Virus record (IMG/VR): IMGVR_UViG_3300048589_001569
Location: 1 to 31,564 of that record
Direction: 5' to 3' (one strand)
DNA from: a virus
Length of the DNA stretch: 31,564 nt
Below are positions 22,755-30,681 of this stretch, piece after piece (position 1 is the stretch's first letter; each line of letters begins with the position of its first letter). Below the pieces are notes generated by a model. The model was not told the DNA's origin and did no database searches. It saw nothing but the letters and a program-made list of their open reading frames with translations. The position numbers and the translations under genes were made by a program.

Positions 22755-23470
22755 CCGCGCTGAAGGTCTACATCGGCTACGACCCGCGCGAGGAGGAGGC
22801 TTACAAGGTCGCGGAGTTCTCGCTGCGCCGGCACGCCTCGCGGCCCGTCGTCGTGACGCCACTCAAACTCGACAAGCTGCAGGCCTGCGGGCTGTCGCAG
22901 CGGCCTTACCGGATCCACCGGCATTCATTGTGGGACGTGCTCTCGGACGCGCCCTGCTCGACGGAGTTCTCGAACAGCCGATTCCTGACGCCGATCCTCG
23001 CGCAGACCGGCTGGGCGTTGTTCATCGACTGCGACATGCTGTTCCTCGGCGACGTCGCGCGCCTGTTCGCCCTGGCCGACCCGAAGTACGCCGTGATGTG
23101 CGTCAAGCACGAGCACGCCGGCGACGAGGGCACGAAGATGGACGGCTGCGAGCAGACCCGCTACCGGCGCAAGAACTGGTCGAGCGTGATGCTGTTCAAC
23201 TGCGACCACCCGTCGAACCAGGGCTTGACGCTCAAGATGCTGAACTCCGTGCCGGGCCGCGACCTGCACCAGTTCTGCTGGCTCACGGACGCCGAAGTCG
23301 GCGAGCTGCCGAACACCTGGAACTGGCTGGTCGGCGTGCAGCCGAAGCCGGCGGGCGTTCAGCTCGCGCACTACACGCTCGGCATGCCGTTCATGCCGGG
23401 CTACGAACGGGCCGAGCACTCGGATCTGTGGTGGACCGAGCAGCACCTGATGAAGGATCGCGTGGCGTGA
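22751..23470 (+). CDS. DxD glycosyltransferase, GT8-like
   Basis: 239 residues from ATG 22751. The start KVYIGYDPREEEAYKVAEFS and the SRFLTPILAQTGWALFIDCD-MLFLGD segment give a clear DxD-type metal/nucleotide-sugar site (D-C-D). Later parts are SVMLFNCDHPSNQGLTLKML and NTWNWLVGVQPKPAGVQLAH, followed by Y/TLGMPFMPGYERAEHSDLWW, consistent with GT-A enzymes of the glycogenin/LPS galactosyltransferase-like group. Donor and acceptor are unknown. It is the last gene of the cassette and overlaps the tail gene that follows by GTGA. Confidence 0.88.
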   Translation: MTALKVYIGYDPREEEAYKVAEFSLRRHASRPVVVTPLKLDKLQACGLSQRPYRIHRHSLWDVLSDAPCSTEFSNSRFLTPILAQTGWALFIDCDMLFLGDVARLFALADPKYAVMCVKHEHAGDEGTKMDGCEQTRYRRKNWSSVMLFNCDHPSNQGLTLKMLNSVPGRDLHQFCWLTDAEVGELPNTWNWLVGVQPKPAGVQLAHYTLGMPFMPGYERAEHSDLWWTEQHLMKDRVA

Positions 23471-24447
23471 GAACCCTTCCCGTCGCATTGCAGACTCATC
23501 TGCAGGGCGACGTCACCACGCTCGCCGTCTGCTGGCGCATCACCCGCCGCGACGGCGTGCTGATCCTCGGCACCGAGCACGACCAGGACCTGACGATTGT
23601 TACCGGTGGCTCGCCGCCGAACCCCTACGCCGGCACCTACCTCGCTCACGCCGGCATCACCGGCTCTGATGTGCGCTCGACCTCAGACATGAGCGTCGAC
23701 AACATGGAGGTCACTGGCGCGATCAATCAGGGCGACCTGAGCCTGGTCGACCTGTCGGCCGCGGACATCGAGGCCGGGCTCTTTGACGACGCCTCCGTCG
23801 TGCTGTTCATGGTGAACTGGCAGGCGCCCGACGACGGGCAGATCGTGCTCAGGACCGGCAACATCGGCGAGATCCGCCGCACGGCCGAGGGCCAGTATCG
23901 GACCGAGCTGCGCGGCCTCGCCCAGCGCCTGACGCAGAACATTGTCCGGACCTATGGCTCGAGCTGCGATGCGGAGCTCGGCGACACGCGCTGCGGCATC
24001 GACATCGACGCGCTCACGATCACCGGCACCGTCACGGCCGTTGGCAGCAATCGCCAGTTTTCGGCGAGCGTGGCCTATGGCTCTCCGGCGCTCGGCGAGG
24101 CGGGATACTTCAACGGCGGCCTGGTCACCTGGACGTCGGGCGCCAACGATACCTTCAGCATGGAGGTGAAGCAGGACGCGATCGGCAGCCCCGGCGACAT
24201 CCTGCTCTACCTGCCGATGCCCTACGACATCGAGGTCGGCGACACGTTCTCGATCCGTCCTGGCTGTGACAAGTCCGCGGCGATGTGCAAGGGCCGTTTT
24301 GCGAACCTCGTGAACTTCCGCGGTCACGGCGCCTGGGTGCCGGGCATGGGCGAGCTCGCGGCGTTCGGTGGCCAGACGGCCGAGAAGAAGCCGCGGCCGT
24401 CGCGCTTCCTCAACTGGCCGCGTGACGTCGAATTCGAGGAACCATGA
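23467..24447 (+). CDS. tail protein, DUF2163 (phage_BR0599 / TIGR02218, GTA gp13-like)
   Basis: 326 residues from GTG 23467, overlapping the previous stop. The N-terminus (LPVALQTHLQGDVTTLAVCW, RITRRDG) and the DMSVDNMEVTGAINQGDLSL segment are characteristic, as are the C-terminal cysteine-containing parts SSCDAELGDTRCGIDIDALT and RPGCDKSAAMCKGRFANLVN-FRG. GTA-like phages place this gene just after DUF2460 and before NlpC/P60. It is a baseplate/tail-tip component. Its codons and G+C resemble the rest of the tail module. Confidence 0.93.
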   Translation: MRTLPVALQTHLQGDVTTLAVCWRITRRDGVLILGTEHDQDLTIVTGGSPPNPYAGTYLAHAGITGSDVRSTSDMSVDNMEVTGAINQGDLSLVDLSAADIEAGLFDDASVVLFMVNWQAPDDGQIVLRTGNIGEIRRTAEGQYRTELRGLAQRLTQNIVRTYGSSCDAELGDTRCGIDIDALTITGTVTAVGSNRQFSASVAYGSPALGEAGYFNGGLVTWTSGANDTFSMEVKQDAIGSPGDILLYLPMPYDIEVGDTFSIRPGCDKSAAMCKGRFANLVNFRGHGAWVPGMGELAAFGGQTAEKKPRPSRFLNWPRDVEFEEP

Positions 24448-24848
24448 GCCCGGAGATCGTCATCGACGAGGCCCGCGGCTGGGTCGGCGTGCCGTTTCGC
24501 CACCAGGGCCGGGACTACAGCGGCATCGACTGCGTCGGCCTGCCGATCGTGGTCGGCCAGTCGCTCGGGCTGTTCGATCAACGGCTCGACATCGCGAATT
24601 ACGGCCGCCTGCCGACCGGCGAGCTCGTCGAGCGGCTGCGCGAGCACTGCCGGCCGATCCCGAAGGCCGTGCCGGGTGCGCTCGTCGTGATCGCCTGGAC
24701 CAAGATCGCCGCGCACGTCGCCATCTGCACCGGCGAGACGTTGATCCACGCCTATGAGTCGGTCGGGCGGGTCGTCGAGCACGGTTACCGCGGGCGCTGG
24801 ATCCGCATGACGCACAGCGCATGGGCGCTGCCGGGCGTGGAGTACTGA
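24444..24848 (+). CDS. NlpC/P60-family tail peptidase (GTA gp14-like)
   Basis: 134 residues from ATG 24444 (ATGA overlap). The likely catalytic cysteine is C30 in DYSGIDCVGLP, the histidine H91 in KIAAHVAICTG, and a further polar residue H102 (LIHAYE). The family cuts peptide stems of peptidoglycan. In tail tips it helps DNA entry through the cell wall. The order DUF2163, NlpC/P60, hub is the one known from GTAs and many siphoviruses. It ends one base before the hub start. Confidence 0.92.
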   Translation: MSPEIVIDEARGWVGVPFRHQGRDYSGIDCVGLPIVVGQSLGLFDQRLDIANYGRLPTGELVERLREHCRPIPKAVPGALVVIAWTKIAAHVAICTGETLIHAYESVGRVVEHGYRGRWIRMTHSAWALPGVEY

Positions 24849-24849
24849 C

Positions 24850-27800
24850 GTGTCGAATTTCGGCCAGGCCGCACTGACGATCGGCGGAGCAGCGCTCGGC
24901 TTCGTGCTGCCCGGCGTCGGCTGGGCGATCGGCGCGACGCTCGGCAACATGGCGGGCTCGGCGCTCTTCCCGACCGACCTCGGCACCGTCAGCGGCCCGC
25001 GACTCAACGACCTGAACGTGCAGTCCTCGGCGGTCGGGGCACCGATCCCGATCGTCTACGGCACCTACGCGATCGCCGGCAACGTGATCTGGTCGAGCGG
25101 GATCATCGAGAAGGTCTCGAAGAAGAAGCAGGGCGGCAAGGGTGGGCCGACACAGACCACCAAGACCTTCAGCTATTCGGTCAACTGCGCGGTCGGGGTT
25201 TGCGAGGGGCCCATCTCCGGCATCAGCCGGATCTGGGCTGACGCTGAGCTGATTTACGACGTGCGCGAGCAACTCACCGGCGAGAGTGACGCGGACTACG
25301 CCGCGCGCATTCTGGCCAGCACCGAGCTGCTCGCTAATACCGAGATCTATCTCGGCACCGCCGACCAGCTGCCGGACCCGACAATCGAGAGTTTCGAGGG
25401 CGTCGGCAACGTCTCGGCGTTCCGCGACCTGGTCTACGTGGTGTTCAGCAGCTTCCAGCTCGAGAGCTACGGCAACCGCGTCCCGAATTTCCGCTTCGAG
25501 ACATCCGTCACTGGCCGGCTCGAACTAGAGGCATTCACAGAGCCGGGCGTCTTCGAGTGGACCAAGCCACCCGGCGTCGTATCGGTCACGGTGACCTGCA
25601 TCGGCGGCGGTGGCGGCGGTGGCGGCGGCGCAGTTGGCAATGCGGCCAATTCGTTTGTCAGCGGCGGCCAGGGCGGCGGTGGCGGCGGTATTTCCGTGCA
25701 GACGTTCGCGGCCGCGAGCCTCGGTGCGACCGAGTCCGTGATTGTTGGGTCAGGCGGTAACGGTGGGCCTGGTGCCTCCTCAGCCTATGATTCAGATGGA
25801 TCTGACGGGTTGCCGGGCTCCGCGAGCAGTTTCGGCGTGTATGTGACGGCCGGCGGCGGCGGTGAAGGCTATCGAGGCCAGAATGGCGACTACATACAAG
25901 TTAACGACAACAATGGCGGCAGCGGCGCAACATCGACCGGCGGCTATGGTGCATTTTGGCTGAGCAATGCCGATCAGGGGTTCGGCACAGGCGACAAACC
26001 GAACGGTAACAATGGCCTCGGCCCGGGTGGCGGTGCCGGCGGTGGGACTCGCCGATTTTTTCAATCTCCCGGTGGTGTAGATGGCGGCGACGGAGCGGAC
26101 TCGCCCGACGGATTTTATGCAGGCGGCGCCGGCGGAAACAGCGACATCGATGATAATTTTGGTGTGACAGCTGGCGCCAGCGGCATCGACGCCGATCAAT
26201 ACGTCGCCGGACCTGGCGGCGGCGGTGGTGGCGTGGGCGGATACCTTTCGCCACAAGAGCCGGGTGCGTCCGGAAAGAGCGGTGGCATTGGTGGCCGTTA
26301 CGGCGGCGGTGGTGGCGGTGGCGGCGCCGCGCTGAGCTTCGGCCCACCGGCTTCTGTCAGCGGTGATGGTGCGGCCGGCGCAGACGGATTGGTCTTGCTG
26401 CAGTACAGCTACGCGCCCGAGACGACCTCCTGCGTGACGCTCGGCCAGATCGTGCGCGATCTCTGCGAGCGCAGCGGACTTGCCGAGGATCAAGTCGACG
26501 TCACAGACCTGACGGAATGCGTTGACGGCTACGTTGTGTCGCGCGTCATGGCCGCCAGGGATGCAATTGGCCCGCTGCGCTCCTATGGCTGGTTCGACTG
26601 TGTCGAATCGAACGGCGTACTCAAGTGGCCGACCCGCGGCAAGGCTGGGGTCTTCGATCTTTCGGCGGACGACCTTGCCGCGCACATCGCCGGGGACAGT
26701 CGCCCTTCATCGGCCGAGAGCGATCGTCAGCAAGAGGTCGAACTACCGCGCCGGCTGCGCGTGCACTATGCCCAGACCGCGCAGAATTACGAACCCGGAG
26801 AGCAGTCCGCCTCGCGGCTCGCCGCCGGAAATGTCGAAGTTCGCGACATGGAAGTCGCTGTGGCGATGAGCGACACCAAAGGGGCCCGGATCGCTGACGT
26901 CGTTCTCTATGACCTTTGGGTATCACGCAACCGGATCCGTGCGATCGTCGATCAGTCGTGGCTTCACCTCGAGCCGGCTGACGCCGGAACGATACCCCTC
27001 GACGGCCGCCAGGAGCGGGCGCGGATCACGAACATCGACCACGCACTGCCCGGCCTGCTGCGCCTCGAACTGGTACGTGACGACGATGGCGTCTATCAGT
27101 CCTACGCGATCGGCGCACCGGCCGCCTATGCAGGCACCGGCGGCGCCAGCATCAGCCTCCCAGGCACCGCCGAGCTCGTGCTGCTCGACTTGCCGCTGCT
27201 TCGTGACGCCGACAACGACGCCGGCTACTACGCGGCGATCCGCTCGATCGGCGGCACCAGCTGGGCTGGGGCGGCCCTGTTCCGCTCGTCGGATGGCGGC
27301 GCCAACTACGAGGAGGTCGCCGCCACGGCCGAAGAGGCGTCGGTTGGCCGTTTGGCCGCCGCGCTCGCGAGCGGCCCGACGACGATTATCGACGAGGGTA
27401 ACGAGCTGCTGGTCGATATGGATTCCGGCGAGCTCGAATCCATATCGTCGATGTCTTTGCTTGCCGGACTGAACGCCGCGGCGATCGGCGCCGACGGCCG
27501 CTGGGAGATCATTCAGTTTCGCGATGCTGAACTCGTTGGCAGTCCGGCGCTGTGGCGCCTGACCGGCCTGCTGCGCGGACGCCGTGGCACCGAATGGGCG
27601 GTCGGCAGCAGCCAGGACGACGACCGATTCGTGCTGCTCGACTCGGCGTTGATTCGCGTCGCAATGAATCTTGCCGCGATTGGCACAGAGCGCCCGCACA
27701 AGGCTGTTTTGTCGGGCACTTCGATCGACGCTGCGACGGCAGTCGATTTCACCGGACGAGGCGTGGCGCTCGAGCCGTTCTCCGTGACCGATGTCACTGG

Positions 27801-28107
27801 CGAGCGCAGTGGCGGCGATCTAATCATCAACTGGGTCCGCCGCGGTCGCATCGGCTCTGAGCTCGCTGGTAGCGGCGTCGATATCCCGCTGTCCGAGGAA
27901 ACCGAGTCATACGAGATCGACATCATCGATGCCGGCAGCCCGGGCGACGCGCTGCGAACACTGACCAGTAGTACGCAATCGGTGACCTACACCGAGGCGC
28001 AGCAGGCGGCGGACTTCGGCAGCCCGACGCCGGCCGGCATCACCGTGCGCATTTACCAGATGTCAGCCGCGGTCGGTCGCGGCTATCCCACTGAGGCGAC
28101 CCTATGA
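24850..28107 (+). CDS. tail hub / host-recognition protein with inserted glycine-rich domain
   Basis: 1085 residues from GTG 24850. The N-terminal hydrophobic part (LTIGGAALGFVLPGVGWAIG) and VQSSAVGAPIPIVYGTYAIA, then KTFSYSVNCAVGVCEGPISG-ISRIWADAELIYD, are standard for phage tail hub (gpJ/GTA gp15-like) proteins. After NFRFETSVTG (about 222) a glycine-rich block of about 290 residues is inserted, ending near 519; hub sequence resumes with CVTLGQIVRDLCERSGL, VDVTDLTECVDGYVVSR and later hub beta domains (LWRLTGLLRGRRGTEWAVGS). The C-terminal part is fibronectin-like. It links to the fibre gene by ATGA. Confidence 0.92.
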   Translation: MSNFGQAALTIGGAALGFVLPGVGWAIGATLGNMAGSALFPTDLGTVSGPRLNDLNVQSSAVGAPIPIVYGTYAIAGNVIWSSGIIEKVSKKKQGGKGGPTQTTKTFSYSVNCAVGVCEGPISGISRIWADAELIYDVREQLTGESDADYAARILASTELLANTEIYLGTADQLPDPTIESFEGVGNVSAFRDLVYVVFSSFQLESYGNRVPNFRFETSVTGRLELEAFTEPGVFEWTKPPGVVSVTVTCIGGGGGGGGGAVGNAANSFVSGGQGGGGGGISVQTFAAASLGATESVIVGSGGNGGPGASSAYDSDGSDGLPGSASSFGVYVTAGGGGEGYRGQNGDYIQVNDNNGGSGATSTGGYGAFWLSNADQGFGTGDKPNGNNGLGPGGGAGGGTRRFFQSPGGVDGGDGADSPDGFYAGGAGGNSDIDDNFGVTAGASGIDADQYVAGPGGGGGGVGGYLSPQEPGASGKSGGIGGRYGGGGGGGGAALSFGPPASVSGDGAAGADGLVLLQYSYAPETTSCVTLGQIVRDLCERSGLAEDQVDVTDLTECVDGYVVSRVMAARDAIGPLRSYGWFDCVESNGVLKWPTRGKAGVFDLSADDLAAHIAGDSRPSSAESDRQQEVELPRRLRVHYAQTAQNYEPGEQSASRLAAGNVEVRDMEVAVAMSDTKGARIADVVLYDLWVSRNRIRAIVDQSWLHLEPADAGTIPLDGRQERARITNIDHALPGLLRLELVRDDDGVYQSYAIGAPAAYAGTGGASISLPGTAELVLLDLPLLRDADNDAGYYAAIRSIGGTSWAGAALFRSSDGGANYEEVAATAEEASVGRLAAALASGPTTIIDEGNELLVDMDSGELESISSMSLLAGLNAAAIGADGRWEIIQFRDAELVGSPALWRLTGLLRGRRGTEWAVGSSQDDDRFVLLDSALIRVAMNLAAIGTERPHKAVLSGTSIDAATAVDFTGRGVALEPFSVTDVTGERSGGDLIINWVRRGRIGSELAGSGVDIPLSEETESYEIDIIDAGSPGDALRTLTSSTQSVTYTEAQQAADFGSPTPAGITVRIYQMSAAVGRGYPTEATL
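25537..26406 (+). other. glycine-rich adhesin-like domain inserted in the hub
   Basis: Residues about 230-519 of the hub. It opens with FEWTKPPGVVSVTVTCIGGG and continues with many GGGGG runs (for example at 25602-25630), alternating with short non-glycine loops (SYDSDGSDGLPGS, DNNGGSGATSTGGY). This resembles the glycine-rich, receptor-binding domains of some phage adhesins. Its central DNA is less G+C rich than the flanks, which suggests separate origin. Receptor binding is inference. Confidence 0.7.
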
Positions 28108-29318
28108 CGACACCGAATCTATCCTTGCCTGAGCTGGTCGCGAGCCAGTCGCAACCGCACCTGACGCTGAATTCAGCATTGCGACGATTGGATGCGGTCG
28201 TGCAGCTGTCGGTGGCGTCAATAACCAACACGCCGCCAGGTTCGCCGGTGGACGGCGATCGTTACATCGTGGGCACGGCGCCCAGTGGGGTCTGGGTCGG
28301 GCGAGAAGACAATGTGGCCGCTTACATCGGAACGGAATGGGTCTATTTTCAGCCGATGCTCGGCTGGGTGGCGTTCGTCATTGATGTCAATTCGCTGCAT
28401 TTGTATGGCGCCGGTTCGCCAATCGGCTGGGATGTTCTGGAAACAGGTAGCGGTGTCGGTAGTGGATCATTGCTGACAGATCAGGCCGTGCCGACCAATC
28501 CGGCGGCCGGCTTGGTCGAGATCTTCAGCTATCAAATCGGGAATATTGGTATCCCAATGTTCCTGACCCCGCTCAACGAACCGTTCGGCCTGTCCTTATT
28601 TAGTGGCGCACTGAAGCTCTGCACCATTCGGCCAGACGGTAATTATGATCTCTTTGGGTATTCGGGCCCGACGACGCTGGGCACGTTCGCAACCCAGGCT
28701 GGCAACATGACCGGGGCGACGCTCCTGGAATTCCAGCCGAGCATCAAGCTGACGAGCAACGCGGCCGCCAATAATACAGCGGGTTTCCGCTGGTCGGCTA
28801 CGGCAAATCTGGGTGTTTATCGCAACTACACCACGAACCCGAGCGTCGGCGGTTGCCTGCTGAGAATGCGCGTGTCGTACACGACGACGCTGGCGACTGC
28901 CAAGCATTTTTATGGCCTCAATAGCATCAACTCCCTGATTAACTTTGGTTCTGGCGCAGATCCCTCTGCGTCCGCCAATCTGATCGGAGTCGGAAAAGAC
29001 GAAGCAGACACCAATTTGTTTTTCATGCACAACGACGGCTCCGGCACCGCAACCAAGGTCGATCTTGGAATCAGCGCGAGCTCGTTGTCCGGTGGTGTTT
29101 TCGATCTCTATATCCAGCTCGCAAGAAACGGTAACGCCAAGATCGTCTTGCACGATCTCGAGTCCGGAAATGCCTACTCAACTGAAGTTACGACCAATCT
29201 TCCCGCCAACGACACCCTGCTCTATCCGAAGGCCCAAGCCGGCAATGGATCTACAGCGACGGCCGTCATTGTGAATTCCATGGGTGTGGCGCTGCTTGAT
29301 CAAATTGGCATTTTGTAG
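28104..29318 (+). CDS. DUF2793-type tail fibre / host-range protein
   Basis: 404 residues from ATG 28104. The first ~100 residues match DUF2793: LTLNSALRRLDAVVQLSVAS, PPGSPVDGDRYIVGTAPSGV, and YIGTEWVYFQPMLGWVAFVI. The rest is a beta-sandwich or lectin-like domain (AGFRWSATANLGVYRNYTT, VGGCLLRMRVSYTTTLATAK and FDLYIQLARNGNAKIVLHDL). It probably binds the host surface. G+C is visibly lower than in the tail genes (31 of 60 in 28921-28980, against 37 of 60 in 23401-23460), which suggests recent exchange. Confidence 0.82.
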   Translation: MTTPNLSLPELVASQSQPHLTLNSALRRLDAVVQLSVASITNTPPGSPVDGDRYIVGTAPSGVWVGREDNVAAYIGTEWVYFQPMLGWVAFVIDVNSLHLYGAGSPIGWDVLETGSGVGSGSLLTDQAVPTNPAAGLVEIFSYQIGNIGIPMFLTPLNEPFGLSLFSGALKLCTIRPDGNYDLFGYSGPTTLGTFATQAGNMTGATLLEFQPSIKLTSNAAANNTAGFRWSATANLGVYRNYTTNPSVGGCLLRMRVSYTTTLATAKHFYGLNSINSLINFGSGADPSASANLIGVGKDEADTNLFFMHNDGSGTATKVDLGISASSLSGGVFDLYIQLARNGNAKIVLHDLESGNAYSTEVTTNLPANDTLLYPKAQAGNGSTATAVIVNSMGVALLDQIGIL

Positions 29319-29323
29319 CCGCC

Positions 29324-29821
29324 ATGAGCGCCGCCGCCGATATGATCATCGCCCGCACCTACGCCGAGGTCCTGCCCGGCAAGTTCGCGAGCCTCGAGGC
29401 CACCGTGCTGCTGGTTGCGATCGGGCTGCAGGAATCGCGCTTCAAGTACCGCCAGCAGATGGGCGGCCCCGCGCGATCCTACTGGCAATTTGAGAAGGGC
29501 GGCGGGATCGCTGGCGTGCTGCGCCACCCGTCCACGGCCAGGCATGCCCACGCGGTCTGCGTGCTGCGCGGCATCGAGGCGACGCCGGACGCCGTGTACG
29601 CGGCGATGCTCACTGATGACCTGCTCGGCTGCGCCTTCGCGCGGCTGCTGCTGTACAGCGATCCGAAGCCGCTCCCTGAGCCTGGTCAGATCGTGACGAG
29701 CTGGGAGTACTACATCCGCAACTGGCGCCCGGGTAAGCCTCACCGCTCCACCTGGGACTCGCTCTACTCGGACGCGCTCGGCAGCGCGATCCCGACCGAT
29801 TCGCAGGCGCTGAACGCCTAG
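29324..29821 (+). CDS. putative lytic transglycosylase-like endolysin
   Basis: 165 residues from ATG 29324. The segment ATVLLVAIGLQESRFKYRQQ places a glutamate (E37, QESRF) where lytic transglycosylases hold their catalytic Glu-Ser. GGPARSYWQFEKGGGIAGVL then RHPSTARHA follows, a pattern I associate with phage muramidase-like proteins. The C-terminal half (LLGCAFARLLLYSDPKPLPE, WEYYIRNWRPGKPH) completes a small helical domain. No signal peptide is seen, so it would need the holin. It is the first gene of the lysis cluster. Cleavage activity is inferred. Confidence 0.75.
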   Translation: MSAAADMIIARTYAEVLPGKFASLEATVLLVAIGLQESRFKYRQQMGGPARSYWQFEKGGGIAGVLRHPSTARHAHAVCVLRGIEATPDAVYAAMLTDDLLGCAFARLLLYSDPKPLPEPGQIVTSWEYYIRNWRPGKPHRSTWDSLYSDALGSAIPTDSQALNA

Positions 29822-29830
29822 GAGGCCCCC

Positions 29831-30031
29831 ATGACCGAACCGAAGACCCCGTCCACGTCCACCGTCGCATCGGTGGGCATCGGCATCCCCGTCGCCACGC
29901 TCGTCGCGTGGCTGCTCAGCCAGTTCGCCAGCGTCCCGATGCCGGGCGAGGTGCAGGCCGCCCTCGGCGCCCTGGTCTCGGCCATCGTCGGCTACTTCTT
30001 CACAGGAGGCCGTCGTGTTGACACTGAATAA
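29831..30031 (+). CDS. holin-like protein with two membrane segments
   Basis: 66 residues, ATG 29831, with a very strong ribosome binding site (AGGAGGCCCCC). Two hydrophobic segments are visible: VASVGIGIPVATLVAWLLSQ (about 12-31) and ALGALVSAIVGYFFTGG (about 44-60), joined by a short loop FASVPMPGEVQ. Size, topology and place after the endolysin fit a class II holin that makes the inner membrane permeable. The gene overlaps the start of the lipoprotein gene by 17 bases. Confidence 0.78.
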   Translation: MTEPKTPSTSTVASVGIGIPVATLVAWLLSQFASVPMPGEVQAALGALVSAIVGYFFTGGRRVDTE

Positions 30032-30362
30032 ATTCGCCGCAGTCCTGGTCCTGGTGCTGCTCACGGGCTGCGCGTCGATCGGCATCCAGCCCGCCCGGTC
30101 CTTCGACCAGAACCTCGCCTATGCCTACAGCTCGCACACGGCGGTGCTCGATGCCGCCAGCAACGCGCTCGAGGCGGGCAGCCTGACGGTCGAGGACGCC
30201 GAGGCCGTGCTGGCGCTCGCCGACCAGTCCCGCACGCTGCTCGACTCCGCCCGGCTCGCCGCCGGTGCCGGGGACGTCACGACGGCCGAGGGCCGTTTGG
30301 CGCTCGCCACGAACGTGCTGCAGCAGCTGATCGCCTACCTGAACGCCCGAGGTGTCAAATGA
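30015..30362 (+). CDS. small lipoprotein of the lysis cluster
   Basis: 115 residues from GTG 30015 with AGGAGG upstream. An N-terminal signal (KFAAVLVLVLLTGC) ends with a clear lipobox, cysteine at residue 19 in LTGCASIG, so it is predicted to be an outer- or inner-membrane lipoprotein. The rest is helical and alanine/leucine rich (SHTAVLDAASNALEAGSLTV, LALATNVLQQLIAYLNARG). Spanin subunits are lipoproteins in the same operon position, but the length and composition are unlike Rz1, so a spanin role is only possible. It links to the next gene by ATGA. Confidence 0.75.
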   Translation: MLTLNKFAAVLVLVLLTGCASIGIQPARSFDQNLAYAYSSHTAVLDAASNALEAGSLTVEDAEAVLALADQSRTLLDSARLAAGAGDVTTAEGRLALATNVLQQLIAYLNARGVK

Positions 30363-30556
30363 GCGTTACCGCCGCCCTGGAACTGCTGCTCGCCTTGCTG
30401 GCCCGCACGCAGGAGATCTCGGTCCTGATCGCCAAGCTGAACACCGAGGGGCGCACCGAGCTCACCGACGAGGAGTGGGCGGTGATCGTCGCCGCCGATG
30501 ACCTCGCGCGAGCGCGGCTGCAGGCGCTGATCGATGCGAGGAAGGCGGGCGGCTAG
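30359..30556 (+). CDS. small helical protein, unknown function
   Basis: 65 residues from ATG 30359 (ATGA overlap with the lipoprotein). It is entirely helix-forming: a leucine-rich N-terminal helix (AALELLLALLARTQEISVLI) and a charged C-terminal one (LTDEEWAVIVAADDLARARL). It could be a lysis accessory or partner of the lipoprotein. No family is recognised. It is the last + strand gene before the attachment site; no clear terminator follows. Confidence 0.65.
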   Translation: MSVTAALELLLALLARTQEISVLIAKLNTEGRTELTDEEWAVIVAADDLARARLQALIDARKAGG

Positions 30557-30681
30557 GCGTCCAGTATTCTGAGGCCTACCTCTGTAAAACAAGCACTTCC
30601 CGATGCGAATCGGCGAAAATTACTGGACACTCAAACCGCCGAATCAGCCTGATTCGTCAGACGGTTAGGCCAGAGAGCGGG
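30557..30681. other. intergenic arm left of the att core
   Basis: Non-coding on the + strand between the last late gene and the tRNA fragment. It contains GCGTCCAGTATT at 30557-30568, the related element GTGTCCAGTAATTTTCGCCG on the - strand (30611-30630), and a hairpin CGAATCA-GCC-TGATTCG (30640-30656). These look like integrase or host-factor sites. The - strand HNH ORF enters from the right and stops at 30665. No complete tRNA 5' half is present. Confidence 0.5.

Noticed and set aside
30599-30612. Terminator hairpin CCGAT-GCGA-ATCGG after the lysis genes
   Set aside because: Only five base pairs and no T-run follows.
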